Under the pieces are notes generated by a model. The model worked only from the letters and a program-made list of their open reading frames with translations, had not been told where the DNA came from and did no database searches. This document shows, in pieces, positions 9,864-17,840 of a DNA stretch of 42,796 bases (position 1 is its first letter; every line of letters starts with the position of its first letter). The DNA lies in the NCBI RefSeq assembly GCF_001046875.1, contig NZ_HF571038.1, forward strand, positions 2,333,681 through 2,376,476, read 5' to 3'. This DNA is from Nostocoides jenkinsii Ben 74. Lineage in GTDB: Bacteria; Actinomycetota; Actinomycetes; Actinomycetales; Dermatophilaceae. The position numbers were made by a program, and so were the translations under genes.

Positions 9864-12409
9864 GCCGAGGCCGCGTCCCGCGCCTGAGCCCGCATGGCAC
9901 GCTCGACGCCGTCGAGGTTCTCGCGCAGAATCCGGCGCAAGGCCGCGGGAGCCTCCGCATGCTCCTCCAGCCAGGCCAGCGTCGCCGAGCGGAGTTCGGG
10001 CCCGGCGAGCACCCACGGATAGAACGCGTTGATCGACTCCAGTGTCGAGAAGGTCCGGGAGTTCCACGCCGGGAGGATCGCCTCATGGAACCGGTTGATG
10101 TAGGGCACTAACAAGGAGGTGTCCGCGCCGCGCAGAAAGCCGATGGCGAGCGCTTCGATGACCGAGTTGCGCGTGTCCGGGTTCTCGACCCCGTCGGCCC
10201 AGGCCTCCTGCTTCGCGGCGGCGGTTGGCAGGCTGGCGCGCGCGCGGGCGTGCCGCTCGCGGCCCGTGGCCGTGTTGTCGCGTTCGAGTTCGGCGTCGAA
10301 GTCCGAGACATTGGCCGCCCCGGTGGCACCGAGTGCTGTCAGCAGGCCCCAGCGCATGTCGGTGTCCATGGAGAGTCCCGACACACTGTCGCTGCCGTCG
10401 AGCAACCCCGAGATCAACGTGGTGTCGTCGCCGGGGCGGAGCAACGCGGCATACGCGGTCACGATCTGGAGTTGGGCGTCGCTGCCCGGCTCGGTGGCGG
10501 GGATGAGATCCCGCAAGCGGGCGAGGACACCGGTCCACGCCTCGTCTCGGTGCTCCGGTGCGAGATAGCCGACCAGGCAGGTCTGGACCTGGGCGAGCAT
10601 CGTCCGCAACAGATTGGAGTCGCGTTCGCCGGCGATGATCGCCATCGCATACGGGAGGTATGCCGTGGCCGACATCTCCCCGTCCCGGGTCATGTCCCAC
10701 ACGGACGCCACGACGAGGGAGTGGGCAAGCGAGTTCTCGAAGCCGCGCGGGTGAGCCAAGGCGGTGGCCAGCGAGCGCTCGTCCAAGCGGATCTTGCCGT
10801 AGGCGAGGTCGTCGTCGTTGACGAGCAGCAAGTCCGGCTGCGCGCGCCCGATCAGCTGCGGGATCTCGGTCCGGGCGCCGTCCACGTCGAGCTCGATCCG
10901 GTCGGTGCGCACCAGGGCCTCGCCGTCTAGGTCGTAGAGACCGACCGCGAGCCGGTGCGGGCGCACGCGGTCGTCCCCGGAGGCCACCGTCTGCTCGATG
11001 ACCGCCGAGCTGATCAGGCCGTGGTCATCAGTCGTGACGACGGGGCGCAGCGTATTGACTCCGGCCGTCTCCAACCAGATCGCGGACCAGGCGCGCAGGT
11101 CGCGTCCGGAGGACTTCTCCAGTTGCGTGAGCAGGTCGCCGAGGACGGTATTACCCCAGGCGTGCGCGGCGAAATAGCTCCGCAGCCCCGTGACGAACGC
11201 GTCGCGGCCCACATAGGCCACCAACTGCTTCAGGACGCTGGCCCCCTTGGCGTAGGTGATGCCGTCGAAGTTGGCCTCGACGTCGTGGAGGTCGTTGATG
11301 TCGGCGACGATCGGATGCGTCGACGAGAGCTGATCCTGACGGTAGGCCCACGCCTTCTCGTGCGTGCAGAACGTCGTCCAGGCGTCCGACCACTCGGTGG
11401 CCTCGGCTTGGCACGACGTCGATGCCCATTCGGCGAACGACTCGTTGAGCCACAGGTCGTCCCACCACTTCATGGTCACCAGGTCGCCGAACCACATGTG
11501 TGCCAGCTCGTGCAGGATCGTCAGCGCGCGGCGTTCGACCAGGGCGTCCGGGACCTTGCCCCGGAAGACGTACATCTCGTTGATGGTCACGCAGCCCGCG
11601 TTCTCCATCGCGCCCATGTTGTATTCGGGCGTGAAGAGCTGGTCGTACTTCGCGAACGGGTAGGCGCAGTCGAACATCTCCTCGAAGTAGGCGAAGCCCG
11701 CCTTCGTGCACGCGAAGACGTTGTCGGCGTCGAGGTACTCCCGCAGGGATTTGCGACAGAAGATCCCGAGTGGGATGACCCCGGCGCGCGTGGTCACCTC
11801 GTCGCGAACCACGTCATACGGTCCGGCCACCAGGGCAGTGATGTAGCTGGAGAGACGCGGGGTGGGGGCGAAGCGCCATACGGCTCGATCCTCGGTGAGC
11901 GCCTCGGGATTGGGGGTGGGGGAGTTGGAGACCACCTGCCAGTGCGCCGGTCCGGTGATCGTGAACTCGAAGGTCGCCTTGAGGTCCGGCTGCTCGAAGA
12001 CGGTGAAGACGCGCCGGGAGTCGGGAACCTCGAACTGCGTATAGAGGTAGACCTCCTGGTCGACCGGGTCCACGAAACGGTGCAGGCCCTCGCCGGAGTT
12101 CATGTAGGCCGCCGTCGCGTCGACGATGAGTTCGTTATCCGCCGCCAGGTCGGGCAGCGTGATGCGGGTGCCGTCGAAGTGGTCCGCCGGGTCGAGCGCG
12201 CGGCCGTTCAACGTGATGGCCTGCACGCTCGGAGCGATGAGGTCGATAAAGGTCGACGCGCCTGGTTCGGCGCACCGGAAGCGGGCCGTCGTCACGCTCC
12301 GGAACGTCTCCGGGGAGAGCGTCAGATCGAGGTCGATCGCATAGCTGTCCGTCGCGATGATGGCCGCGCGGCCGGCTGCTTCCTGCTGGGTGAGGTTGTA
12401 TCCAGGCAC
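9860..12409 (-). CDS. pepN: Aminopeptidase N (M1 family)
   Basis: Zinc metallopeptidase trimming N-terminal residues from peptides, important for finishing degradation of Clp products. At about 849 residues it is full length. The substrate-anchor motif GAMENAG is present, followed by HELAHMWFGDLVTMKWWDDLWLNESFAEW, i.e. HExxH (near residue 300) plus the third zinc ligand Glu. An ERAP1-like C-terminal helical domain completes the protein. The start is placed at GTG 12409 (protein begins PGYNLTQQEAAGRAAII, like other actinobacterial PepN). Longer in-frame starts run back into the divergent gene. First gene of a pepN-mscS-glbO operon; divergent from the DsbA-like gene with about 43 bases between. 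Confidence 0.94.
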   Translation of the reverse strand: MPGYNLTQQEAAGRAAIIATDSYAIDLDLTLSPETFRSVTTARFRCAEPGASTFIDLIAPSVQAITLNGRALDPADHFDGTRITLPDLAADNELIVDATAAYMNSGEGLHRFVDPVDQEVYLYTQFEVPDSRRVFTVFEQPDLKATFEFTITGPAHWQVVSNSPTPNPEALTEDRAVWRFAPTPRLSSYITALVAGPYDVVRDEVTTRAGVIPLGIFCRKSLREYLDADNVFACTKAGFAYFEEMFDCAYPFAKYDQLFTPEYNMGAMENAGCVTINEMYVFRGKVPDALVERRALTILHELAHMWFGDLVTMKWWDDLWLNESFAEWASTSCQAEATEWSDAWTTFCTHEKAWAYRQDQLSSTHPIVADINDLHDVEANFDGITYAKGASVLKQLVAYVGRDAFVTGLRSYFAAHAWGNTVLGDLLTQLEKSSGRDLRAWSAIWLETAGVNTLRPVVTTDDHGLISSAVIEQTVASGDDRVRPHRLAVGLYDLDGEALVRTDRIELDVDGARTEIPQLIGRAQPDLLLVNDDDLAYGKIRLDERSLATALAHPRGFENSLAHSLVVASVWDMTRDGEMSATAYLPYAMAIIAGERDSNLLRTMLAQVQTCLVGYLAPEHRDEAWTGVLARLRDLIPATEPGSDAQLQIVTAYAALLRPGDDTTLISGLLDGSDSVSGLSMDTDMRWGLLTALGATGAANVSDFDAELERDNTATGRERHARARASLPTAAAKQEAWADGVENPDTRNSVIEALAIGFLRGADTSLLVPYINRFHEAILPAWNSRTFSTLESINAFYPWVLAGPELRSATLAWLEEHAEAPAALRRILRENLDGVERAMRAQARDAASA

Positions 12410-12452
12410 GTCGGCAATCCTGCCACGCGCGCCCGGTGGCACAATGGCAATC

Positions 12453-13100
12453 ATGTCCCAGGATCCATCGACCCCTGCCCAGACGTCCTTCGCAACCTCC
12501 GCCGAGATGTGGTTCGACCCGGCGTGCCCGTGGGCGTGGATGACCTCGCGCTGGCTCATGGAAGTCGAGCGCGTCCGCCCGATCCGCGTCACCTGGTCGG
12601 TGATGAGCCTGTCTGTCCTGAACGAGGGACGCGACCTCCCGGCCGACTATCGGGCCCTGATGGACAACTCGTGGGGGCCCGTCCGCGTCATCATCGCGGC
12701 GCAGCAGGCGCACGGCGACGAGGTCGTCAAGAAGTTGTATGACGCGATGGGGGAGCGGATTCATCACCGCAAGATCGAGGATCGCGCCGTCGTGATTCGC
12801 GAGGCGCTTGCGGAGGTCGGGCTGCCGGCCGAGCTGGCCGAGGCCGCCACCACCGATGCCAATGACGCGGCGTTGCGAGCCAGCCACCAGCGCGCCATCG
12901 ACCTAGTCGGGGACGACGTGGGCACGCCCGTCATCGCCGTCGACGGAATCGCCTTCTTCGGCCCGGTGGTCAGCCCCTCGCCACGAGGCGAAGATGCTGG
13001 CAGGCTGTGGGACGGTTGCGTCCTCGTGGCGGGAACCGACGGCTTCTTCGAACTCAAGCGGTCCCGCACCCGCGGACCCATCTTCAACCTGGAGGACTGA
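12453..13100 (+). CDS. DsbA-family mycothiol-dependent nitroreductase-like (Rv2466c type)
   Basis: Thioredoxin-fold DsbA-family protein of 215 residues closely matching the Rv2466c family (mycothiol-dependent reductase): EMWFDPACPWAWMTSRW, ITWSV/MSLSVLNE, WGPVRVIIAAQQAHG, GTPVIAVDGIAFFGPVVSP and a C-terminal FELKRSRTRGP. The active-site motif is CPWA (Cys25, Ala28), not the CPWC of the M. tuberculosis protein, so a dithiol mechanism is excluded; a monothiol mycothiol mechanism is possible. Start uncertain: ATG 12444 adds three residues and has GGTGG close upstream. The stop overlaps the rpiB ATG (TGATG). As in mycobacteria it sits between pepN and rpiB. Confidence 0.88.
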   Translation: MSQDPSTPAQTSFATSAEMWFDPACPWAWMTSRWLMEVERVRPIRVTWSVMSLSVLNEGRDLPADYRALMDNSWGPVRVIIAAQQAHGDEVVKKLYDAMGERIHHRKIEDRAVVIREALAEVGLPAELAEAATTDANDAALRASHQRAIDLVGDDVGTPVIAVDGIAFFGPVVSPSPRGEDAGRLWDGCVLVAGTDGFFELKRSRTRGPIFNLED

Positions 13101-13579
13101 TGCGCGTCCACATCGGCGGCGACCACGCGGCATACGACCTCCTGGGGGAGTTGGTTGCCCACTTGGAGGCGGCCGGTCACGAGGTCGTCAACCACGGCCC
13201 CTTCGCGTATGACGCGGAGGACGACTACCCCGTCTTCGTGCTCCGCGCGGCGCAGGCCGTCGCGGCCGAGTCCGGGACACTCGGCATCGTGCTGGGCGGG
13301 TCGGGCAATGGGGAGCAGATCGCCGCCAACAAGGTCGAGGGGGTGCGCGCCGCGCTCTGTTATAGCGATGAGTTGGCTCGCCTCGCCCGACAGCACAACA
13401 ACGCGCAGATCATCTCGATCGGTGCGCGGATGAACACCGTCGAGCAGGCCAAGTCGATGGTCGACACGTTCGTCGCCACCCCGTTCTCCGACGAGGAACG
13501 ACATGCCCGCCGGATCGCAATGCTGAGCGTTTTCGAGTCGGACGGCACGCTGCCCGACCTGCCGGCCGCCCCCGCGTGA
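13100..13579 (+). CDS. rpiB: Ribose-5-phosphate isomerase B
   Basis: RpiB/LacAB-family sugar isomerase interconverting ribose 5-phosphate and ribulose 5-phosphate in the pentose phosphate pathway. 159 residues. GGDHAAYDL (Asp8-His9) starts the protein; the loop LGGSGNGEQIAANK has Glu72 where enterobacterial RpiB has a catalytic Cys, the known actinobacterial arrangement. RMNTVEQAK and the C-terminal helix FSDEERHARRIAML are intact. The ATG uses the last base of the preceding stop. The stop itself overlaps the GTG of the next gene, making a three-gene coupled unit. Confidence 0.95.
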   Translation: MRVHIGGDHAAYDLLGELVAHLEAAGHEVVNHGPFAYDAEDDYPVFVLRAAQAVAAESGTLGIVLGGSGNGEQIAANKVEGVRAALCYSDELARLARQHNNAQIISIGARMNTVEQAKSMVDTFVATPFSDEERHARRIAMLSVFESDGTLPDLPAAPA

Positions 13580-14679
13580 CCAGCGAGGCCCAACCAGCAC
13601 CATTTACGCGGGCCCGACTGAGGGCCCTCATCGAGTGGGATCGCACCCTGAGCGAAGGGCTCAGCATTCGAACCCGCGTCGTCCTCGTCTTGGCGTTGAT
13701 CACGGTCTCCGGGGCGGCCTATCTGGCGTGGCCCGAGACCTTCCCGCGGGTGACCTTCGTCCCGGGGATGTTGCTGGCCGGGCTCTTCCTGCCTCCCGGC
13801 CCGCTGGTGATTTCGTTCGGCTATCTGCTGGCCTGGATGACGGTCCAACTCTTCATCTCTCCGGGCACGCGCACGAGCGCCTTCGTCGGCTTCGGGTCGG
13901 TCCTCGCCGGGATGGTCGTGATGTATGTCCTGTCGGCCTCGCGCGCCTCGCGCGGGTTGGTCGGCTTCGCCGGCGACCGCATCCTTTTTGAGTTGACCCA
14001 TCGGCAGCGGCTCCTGGCCCAGTTGCCGCCGCTGCCTGCCGGATGGCGTGCGGAATGCGTCGTTGCCGGCGCGGATGGCGAGGAGTTTTCTGGCGACTTC
14101 CTCCTGTGCACGCAGTCCGGCCGCGATCACCTGGAGATCGTCCTCGTTGACGTCAGCGGGAAAGGCCTGCGGGCCGGCACGCGCTCGTTGATGCTCTCGA
14201 GCGCCTTCAGCGGCCTGTTGGGCCAGATCGACGCCGACCGCTTCCTGCCCGCGGCTAATTCCTATCTCGTGCGCCAGGATTGGCGTGAGGGGTTTGCCAC
14301 CGCAGTCCACCTCGACCTCGATCTGACGACGGGCAGTTTCGAACTCGGTCTGGCCGGGCATCCGCCCGCCATCCACTTCGACAGCGCCCGGGGTCGATGG
14401 GAATCCGTGCTCTCTCGCTCGGGACCCGTGCTCGGCGCGATGGACGGTATGTCGTTCCCACAGACGAGCGGTCGGCTGAACCCGGGCGATGCTCTCCTCC
14501 TCTACACCGACGGGGTCATCGAGAGCCGGACCAACCAACTGGCCGACGGGATCGACTGGATGCTCGGGGCCATCGAGACGTATGGCGTGTCCTTCCCCGG
14601 GGCGGCCCAACGCCTCGTGCGTGGTGCCCAGGGCGGCTCTGGCGACGATCGTGGGGTCGTCTTGATCTGGCGGGAGTGA
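13576..14679 (+). CDS. Membrane-bound SpoIIE-type PP2C phosphatase
   Basis: 367-residue Mn/Mg-dependent serine phosphatase, usually an activator of partner-switching (anti-sigma-factor antagonist) pathways. Hydrophobic helices at about 32-115 (VVLVLALITVSGAAYLAW; MLLAGLFLP; LVISFGYLLAW; GFGSVLAGMVVMYVLSA) form an integral-membrane sensor-like part. The cytoplasmic domain has SGDFLL, VDVSGKG at about 191-196, LGLAGHPPAIHFD, LLYTDGVIESR and a terminal DDRGVVLIWRE, i.e. the metal-binding Asp residues of PP2C. No PAS, GAF or HATPase domain is fused, and no STAS/RsbW genes are in the window. The GTG start lies in a GTGA overlap with rpiB, so the two are produced together, an unusual pairing. Confidence 0.9.
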   Translation: MTSEAQPAPFTRARLRALIEWDRTLSEGLSIRTRVVLVLALITVSGAAYLAWPETFPRVTFVPGMLLAGLFLPPGPLVISFGYLLAWMTVQLFISPGTRTSAFVGFGSVLAGMVVMYVLSASRASRGLVGFAGDRILFELTHRQRLLAQLPPLPAGWRAECVVAGADGEEFSGDFLLCTQSGRDHLEIVLVDVSGKGLRAGTRSLMLSSAFSGLLGQIDADRFLPAANSYLVRQDWREGFATAVHLDLDLTTGSFELGLAGHPPAIHFDSARGRWESVLSRSGPVLGAMDGMSFPQTSGRLNPGDALLLYTDGVIESRTNQLADGIDWMLGAIETYGVSFPGAAQRLVRGAQGGSGDDRGVVLIWRE

Positions 14680-14747
14680 CACAAGTCCTCAGAAGGAATG
14701 ACGGACAACCGGCTGACAAGAGCCGGATGCGCGAATACGTTCACACT

Positions 14748-16205
14748 ATGGCCAACATCGACCGACGACATGTTCTGACCGGTTCCCTGGGATCTCTGGC
14801 CCTCGGGTGGGTCGCCCCAAGCGCCTTTGCGGGTAACCCCCTCAGCGGCCCGCCGGCCACCGCGTGGGCGGCCCTGGATGCCCGTATGACCGGTTCGGTC
14901 GTGCTCCCGACGAACTCGGCCTACACAACGGCGAAGCAGCTGTACAACCCGCGCTGGGACAGCAAACTGCCGCTCGCTGTCGTGAAACCCCTGAACGTGG
15001 CCGACGTGCAGCAGGCCATGACCTTCTCCGCCGACAACAATTTGATCGTCGCGCCGCGTTCGGGTGGACACTGCTATGTCGGCAGTTCCACCGGCGACGA
15101 CGTCATGGTTCTTGATCTGCGCGGGATCAAAGCGGTCAAACTCAACTCCACCAAGACCAAAGCAACCATCGGAGCGGGGGCAGGCCTTTACAACGTGCAC
15201 GTCGCGCTCAACAAGGTGGGCCGCACCATACCGACGGGAACATGCCCGACCGTGGGCACCGCGGGGCTGACCCTGGGCGGCGGGATCGGCCCGGAGGTGC
15301 GTGGCAAGGGGGCGACCTGCGATCGCCTCGTCTCGGCAACCTGCGTGCTCGCGGACGGGCGCAAGGTGATCGCGTCGGCGACCCAAAACGCCGATCTTTT
15401 CTGGGCCCTTCGCGGTGGGGGCGGCGCGCAGATCGCCGTCGTCACCGATCTCACCTATCTCACCCACGCGACGACGGATCTGGGCCAATTCAGGCTGAGC
15501 TACCCCGTCTCGGCGGCGGCAAAAGTCATTGCCGCGTGGGCGGCATACAGCCAGAGCAGTCACAACACGACCAAAGTGACGCTCAGCCTAAACGCCAACC
15601 CGACGAAGACCGCCTTCATGGTCCGGATGCACGGCGTCACCGCCCCCGGAGATCAGGACGTTGACTGCAATGCCCTGCACGCGATGGTCGGGGTGCCGTA
15701 TTTGAAGCGAGAGACCAAGGTCGACACCTACATGAACACGGTGCTGGAGATTGCCAATGGCGACCCGACGCCGCCGCGCCGGGACTTCACGGCCGGGAGC
15801 GATGTCCTCAGCTCGGTGACGGCTGCCTCGGCGACGGCATTGATCGACGTTGTCTCCGAAGGGATCCGTCGCAAGGTCAACTTCCAGACGCTCATCGGTC
15901 CGCTCACCGGCCAACTACAAGCGGTGTCGGCGACGGCGACGGCCTTTCCCTATCGAAACCACGCGGCCTTGATCCAGTGGTTCTGCCCGTTGCCCGTGGG
16001 CAGCAGCACGGCTTATGCCGCCGCCCGCTCGTGGATCGGCTACGCCCATACGAGAATGGGGTCGATGAGCGCTGGTGGTTTCGTGAACTATGTCGAGCCC
16101 GGTCGCACGTCGTCGGACTACTTCGGCCCGAACCTCGCGCGCCTGCGCTCGATCAAGGCGTCTTATGACCCAGGCAACCGACTCCAAGGCTCCCTGGAGT
16201 ACTGA
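14748..16205 (+). CDS. Secreted FAD-dependent oxidase, berberine-bridge-enzyme type
   Basis: A 485-residue flavoprotein of the FAD_binding_4/BBE class, likely oxidising a sugar or alcohol and producing H2O2 outside the cell. The N-terminus MANIDRRHVLTGSLGSLALG has a twin-arginine (Tat) motif and ends APSAFA, a plausible cleavage site. RSGGHCYVGSS supplies His108, and GTCPTVGTAGLTLGGGIG supplies Cys166: together the pattern of a bicovalently bound FAD. ALRGGGGAQIAVV is the second FAD motif, and YDPGNRLQGSLEY is the BBE C-terminus. An ATG at 14727 would add seven residues before the Tat motif. Next gene, also Tat-exported, follows after 137 bases. Confidence 0.88.
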   Translation: MANIDRRHVLTGSLGSLALGWVAPSAFAGNPLSGPPATAWAALDARMTGSVVLPTNSAYTTAKQLYNPRWDSKLPLAVVKPLNVADVQQAMTFSADNNLIVAPRSGGHCYVGSSTGDDVMVLDLRGIKAVKLNSTKTKATIGAGAGLYNVHVALNKVGRTIPTGTCPTVGTAGLTLGGGIGPEVRGKGATCDRLVSATCVLADGRKVIASATQNADLFWALRGGGGAQIAVVTDLTYLTHATTDLGQFRLSYPVSAAAKVIAAWAAYSQSSHNTTKVTLSLNANPTKTAFMVRMHGVTAPGDQDVDCNALHAMVGVPYLKRETKVDTYMNTVLEIANGDPTPPRRDFTAGSDVLSSVTAASATALIDVVSEGIRRKVNFQTLIGPLTGQLQAVSATATAFPYRNHAALIQWFCPLPVGSSTAYAAARSWIGYAHTRMGSMSAGGFVNYVEPGRTSSDYFGPNLARLRSIKASYDPGNRLQGSLEY

Positions 16206-16231
16206 CTCGCGGACCACGCGGGGCGCGCTCC

Positions 16232-16259
16232 TGAGAAATTCATGTGGCGAGTTTTCTCA
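16232..16259. other. Short inverted repeat in intergenic region
   Basis: TGAGAAA (16232-16238) and TTTCTCA (16253-16259) are 7-base inverted arms around a 14-base loop. They lie 27 bases past the flavin oxidase stop, in an AT-richer patch between two secreted-protein genes. The site could be a weak terminator or an operator for the downstream gene, whose start is 84 bases further on. Confidence 0.35.
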
Positions 16260-16342
16260 TTCCCTAGACACTCGCCGCGCGGGGTGGTTGTGTCTTCTCA
16301 TCGGAACCCGGAGGGGGTTTCGAACCACAGGAGGAGGATTCA

Positions 16343-17080
16343 GTGGAACGACGACAATTCATCATCGGCGCGGGGGCCACGGCACTGGGCGCCACCGCCG
16401 TCGGGCCTACGGCCGCGGAAGCCGCTGAGACTGGTCGCGCAGCCGGCTGGAACAGCAACTTCACCTACAACAACCTGGGCTGGAGTCGGGTTTCGGGTGC
16501 GTGGTACCGCTCGGGCGGCATGTGGCGGGCGGACGGTTTGCCCGGCTACTGGACGTCGACGAAGCACACCAACGTCTACGAGAACTTCGTCTACCAGGCG
16601 AAAGTGAAGCGGGACGGCAATGGCGGCGGCTATTACAACAACTCGCTGGTCATCCGCGGCAACCCAGCCTCGCTCAACTCGGCCTACGAGTGGTCTCCCT
16701 CCTACATCTTCGGCTTCACCAACACGGGCTATGCCTCGGTCTGGCGTGTCAACTACGACGGCACCGAGACGGCGCTCATGGGCTGGACCTACTTCCCCTT
16801 CCTCACCAGCTTGGTGTGGAAGAACATGAAAGTCGTTGCCCAAGACAACTTCTTCTCCTTCGCCATCGGCGGACGGACGTTGTGGTCCGGCTACGACTCC
16901 AATCTTGCCTATGGTCGCGTGGGCTTCACGTTCTACACCGCCTCCAGCTACTGGAGCACGCTGCGGATCGACTCGGCCAGCCTTCAGACCCTGGCTGCTC
17001 GGGAGAAGGTCACCCTTGACCCGATGGCCACGGGTGGGCGGGTGCTCAAGGGCGGCAACAGCAAGCAGGCCCCTGCGTAG
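16343..17080 (+). CDS. Tat-exported lectin-like protein
   Basis: A 245-residue exported protein starting MERRQFIIGAGATALGATAV, with a twin-arginine motif and a cleavage region near AAEAAETG. The mature part is rich in Trp, Tyr, Asn and Gly (YNNLGWSRVSGAWYRSGGMWRADG, VKRDGNGGGYYNNSLVIRG, YEWSPSYIFGFTNTGYASVW) and ends with a strand-like YGRVGFTFYTASSYWSTLRID. This resembles the concanavalin-A-like jelly roll of DUF1080/LamG-type glycan-binding or hydrolase proteins, but no specific family is certain. GTG start with a very strong GGAGGAGGA 6-8 bases upstream, suggesting high expression. A strong hairpin follows the stop by 20 bases. Confidence 0.8.
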   Translation: MERRQFIIGAGATALGATAVGPTAAEAAETGRAAGWNSNFTYNNLGWSRVSGAWYRSGGMWRADGLPGYWTSTKHTNVYENFVYQAKVKRDGNGGGYYNNSLVIRGNPASLNSAYEWSPSYIFGFTNTGYASVWRVNYDGTETALMGWTYFPFLTSLVWKNMKVVAQDNFFSFAIGGRTLWSGYDSNLAYGRVGFTFYTASSYWSTLRIDSASLQTLAAREKVTLDPMATGGRVLKGGNSKQAPA

Positions 17081-17100
17081 GAAGCCGACGCTCCGCCGGC

Positions 17101-17139
17101 TAGCGGGCCGGTGCCTCTTGCGGAGGTACCGGCCCGCTA
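17101..17139 (+). terminator. Strong hairpin between lectin-like gene and trmB
   Basis: Arms tagcgggccggt (17101-17112) and accggcccgcta (17128-17139) pair perfectly over 12 bases, with further inner pairing (cctc/gagg) around a ttgc loop. It follows the lectin-like gene by 20 bases and ends 11 bases before the trmB GTG. It can end the upstream transcript; because it also holds a GGAGG sequence it might influence trmB expression. Confidence 0.75.
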
Positions 17140-17150
17140 TCGTCTCGTCG

Positions 17151-17840
17151 GTGACCGAGCGCCCCCGGCCCTTGCCGCCCCGGCCCATCCGCAGCTACAC
17201 CCCGCGCTACCGCCGCTCGGACCTCACCGAGGAGCGCATGGCGACGCTCATGCCTCGGTATGGCGTGCCGCCCCTCCCACTCGTACGCGACGCCCTCGTG
17301 GGCCGCAACGGGCGGCTGATTCTCGAGATCGGGACCGGTCACGGCGCGGCCGCATTGGCGTATGCCCGTGTCCACCCCGAGGCGGTCGTCATCGCGGCCG
17401 AGGTCCACGTCCCCGGCGTGGCGCGCATGCTCGCCGTCGCTGAGGACCAATCCTTGGCGAACCTGCGCGTCTACCTCGGTGACGCGGTGGACCTGCTCGA
17501 TGGAGGCATTCCGGACCATTCCCTGGATCGGATCCACCTGCTTTTCCCGGACCCGTGGCCCAAGAAGAAGCATGCCAAACGCCGTCTCGTGCAACGGCAT
17601 ACGCTCGACGCGATGGGACGCCTGTTGCTCCCGGATGGGGTTCTCCTGGTCGCTTCCGACCACCCGGTGTATGCCGAGCACTTCACCGAGGTGGTCGGCA
17701 CGCACGCCGGCTTCGTCATGACCGAGGTCGAGCGGCCGGAATGGAAGACAGCGGACGGGTTCGAGCAGAAGGGGCTCGCCGCGGGTCGGCCGGCCCGCTA
17801 TTGGGAACTACGCCCGGTCAGTGACGCCGGGGGCGCATGA
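17151..17840 (+). CDS. trmB: tRNA (guanine-46-N7) methyltransferase
   Basis: SAM-dependent methylation of G46 in the variable loop of several tRNAs. 229 residues. The N-terminal IRSYTPRYRRSD corresponds to the family's RSF-R-R-RM segment, EIGTGHGAAALAYA is the SAM-binding motif (usually E-I-G-F/S-G), and LFPDPWPKKKHAKRRL at about 130-145 is the TrmB signature. VASDHPVYAEH replaces the usual T-D-x-x-x-Y. A GTG at 17151 is used; no ribosome-binding site lies at normal distance because the region is occupied by a hairpin, so translation may be leaderless. The end overlaps the convergent stalk-protein gene by 23 bases. Confidence 0.9.
   Translation: MTERPRPLPPRPIRSYTPRYRRSDLTEERMATLMPRYGVPPLPLVRDALVGRNGRLILEIGTGHGAAALAYARVHPEAVVIAAEVHVPGVARMLAVAEDQSLANLRVYLGDAVDLLDGGIPDHSLDRIHLLFPDPWPKKKHAKRRLVQRHTLDAMGRLLLPDGVLLVASDHPVYAEHFTEVVGTHAGFVMTEVERPEWKTADGFEQKGLAAGRPARYWELRPVSDAGGA

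Noticed and set aside
10955-12742. Plus-strand open frame (595 codons) opposite pepN
   Set aside because: Antisense shadow; pepN has GAMEN and HExxH motifs and good codon use.
13360-14682. Minus-strand open frame (440 codons) opposite rpiB and the phosphatase
   Set aside because: Charged, low-complexity shadow; the plus-strand genes carry clear family motifs.
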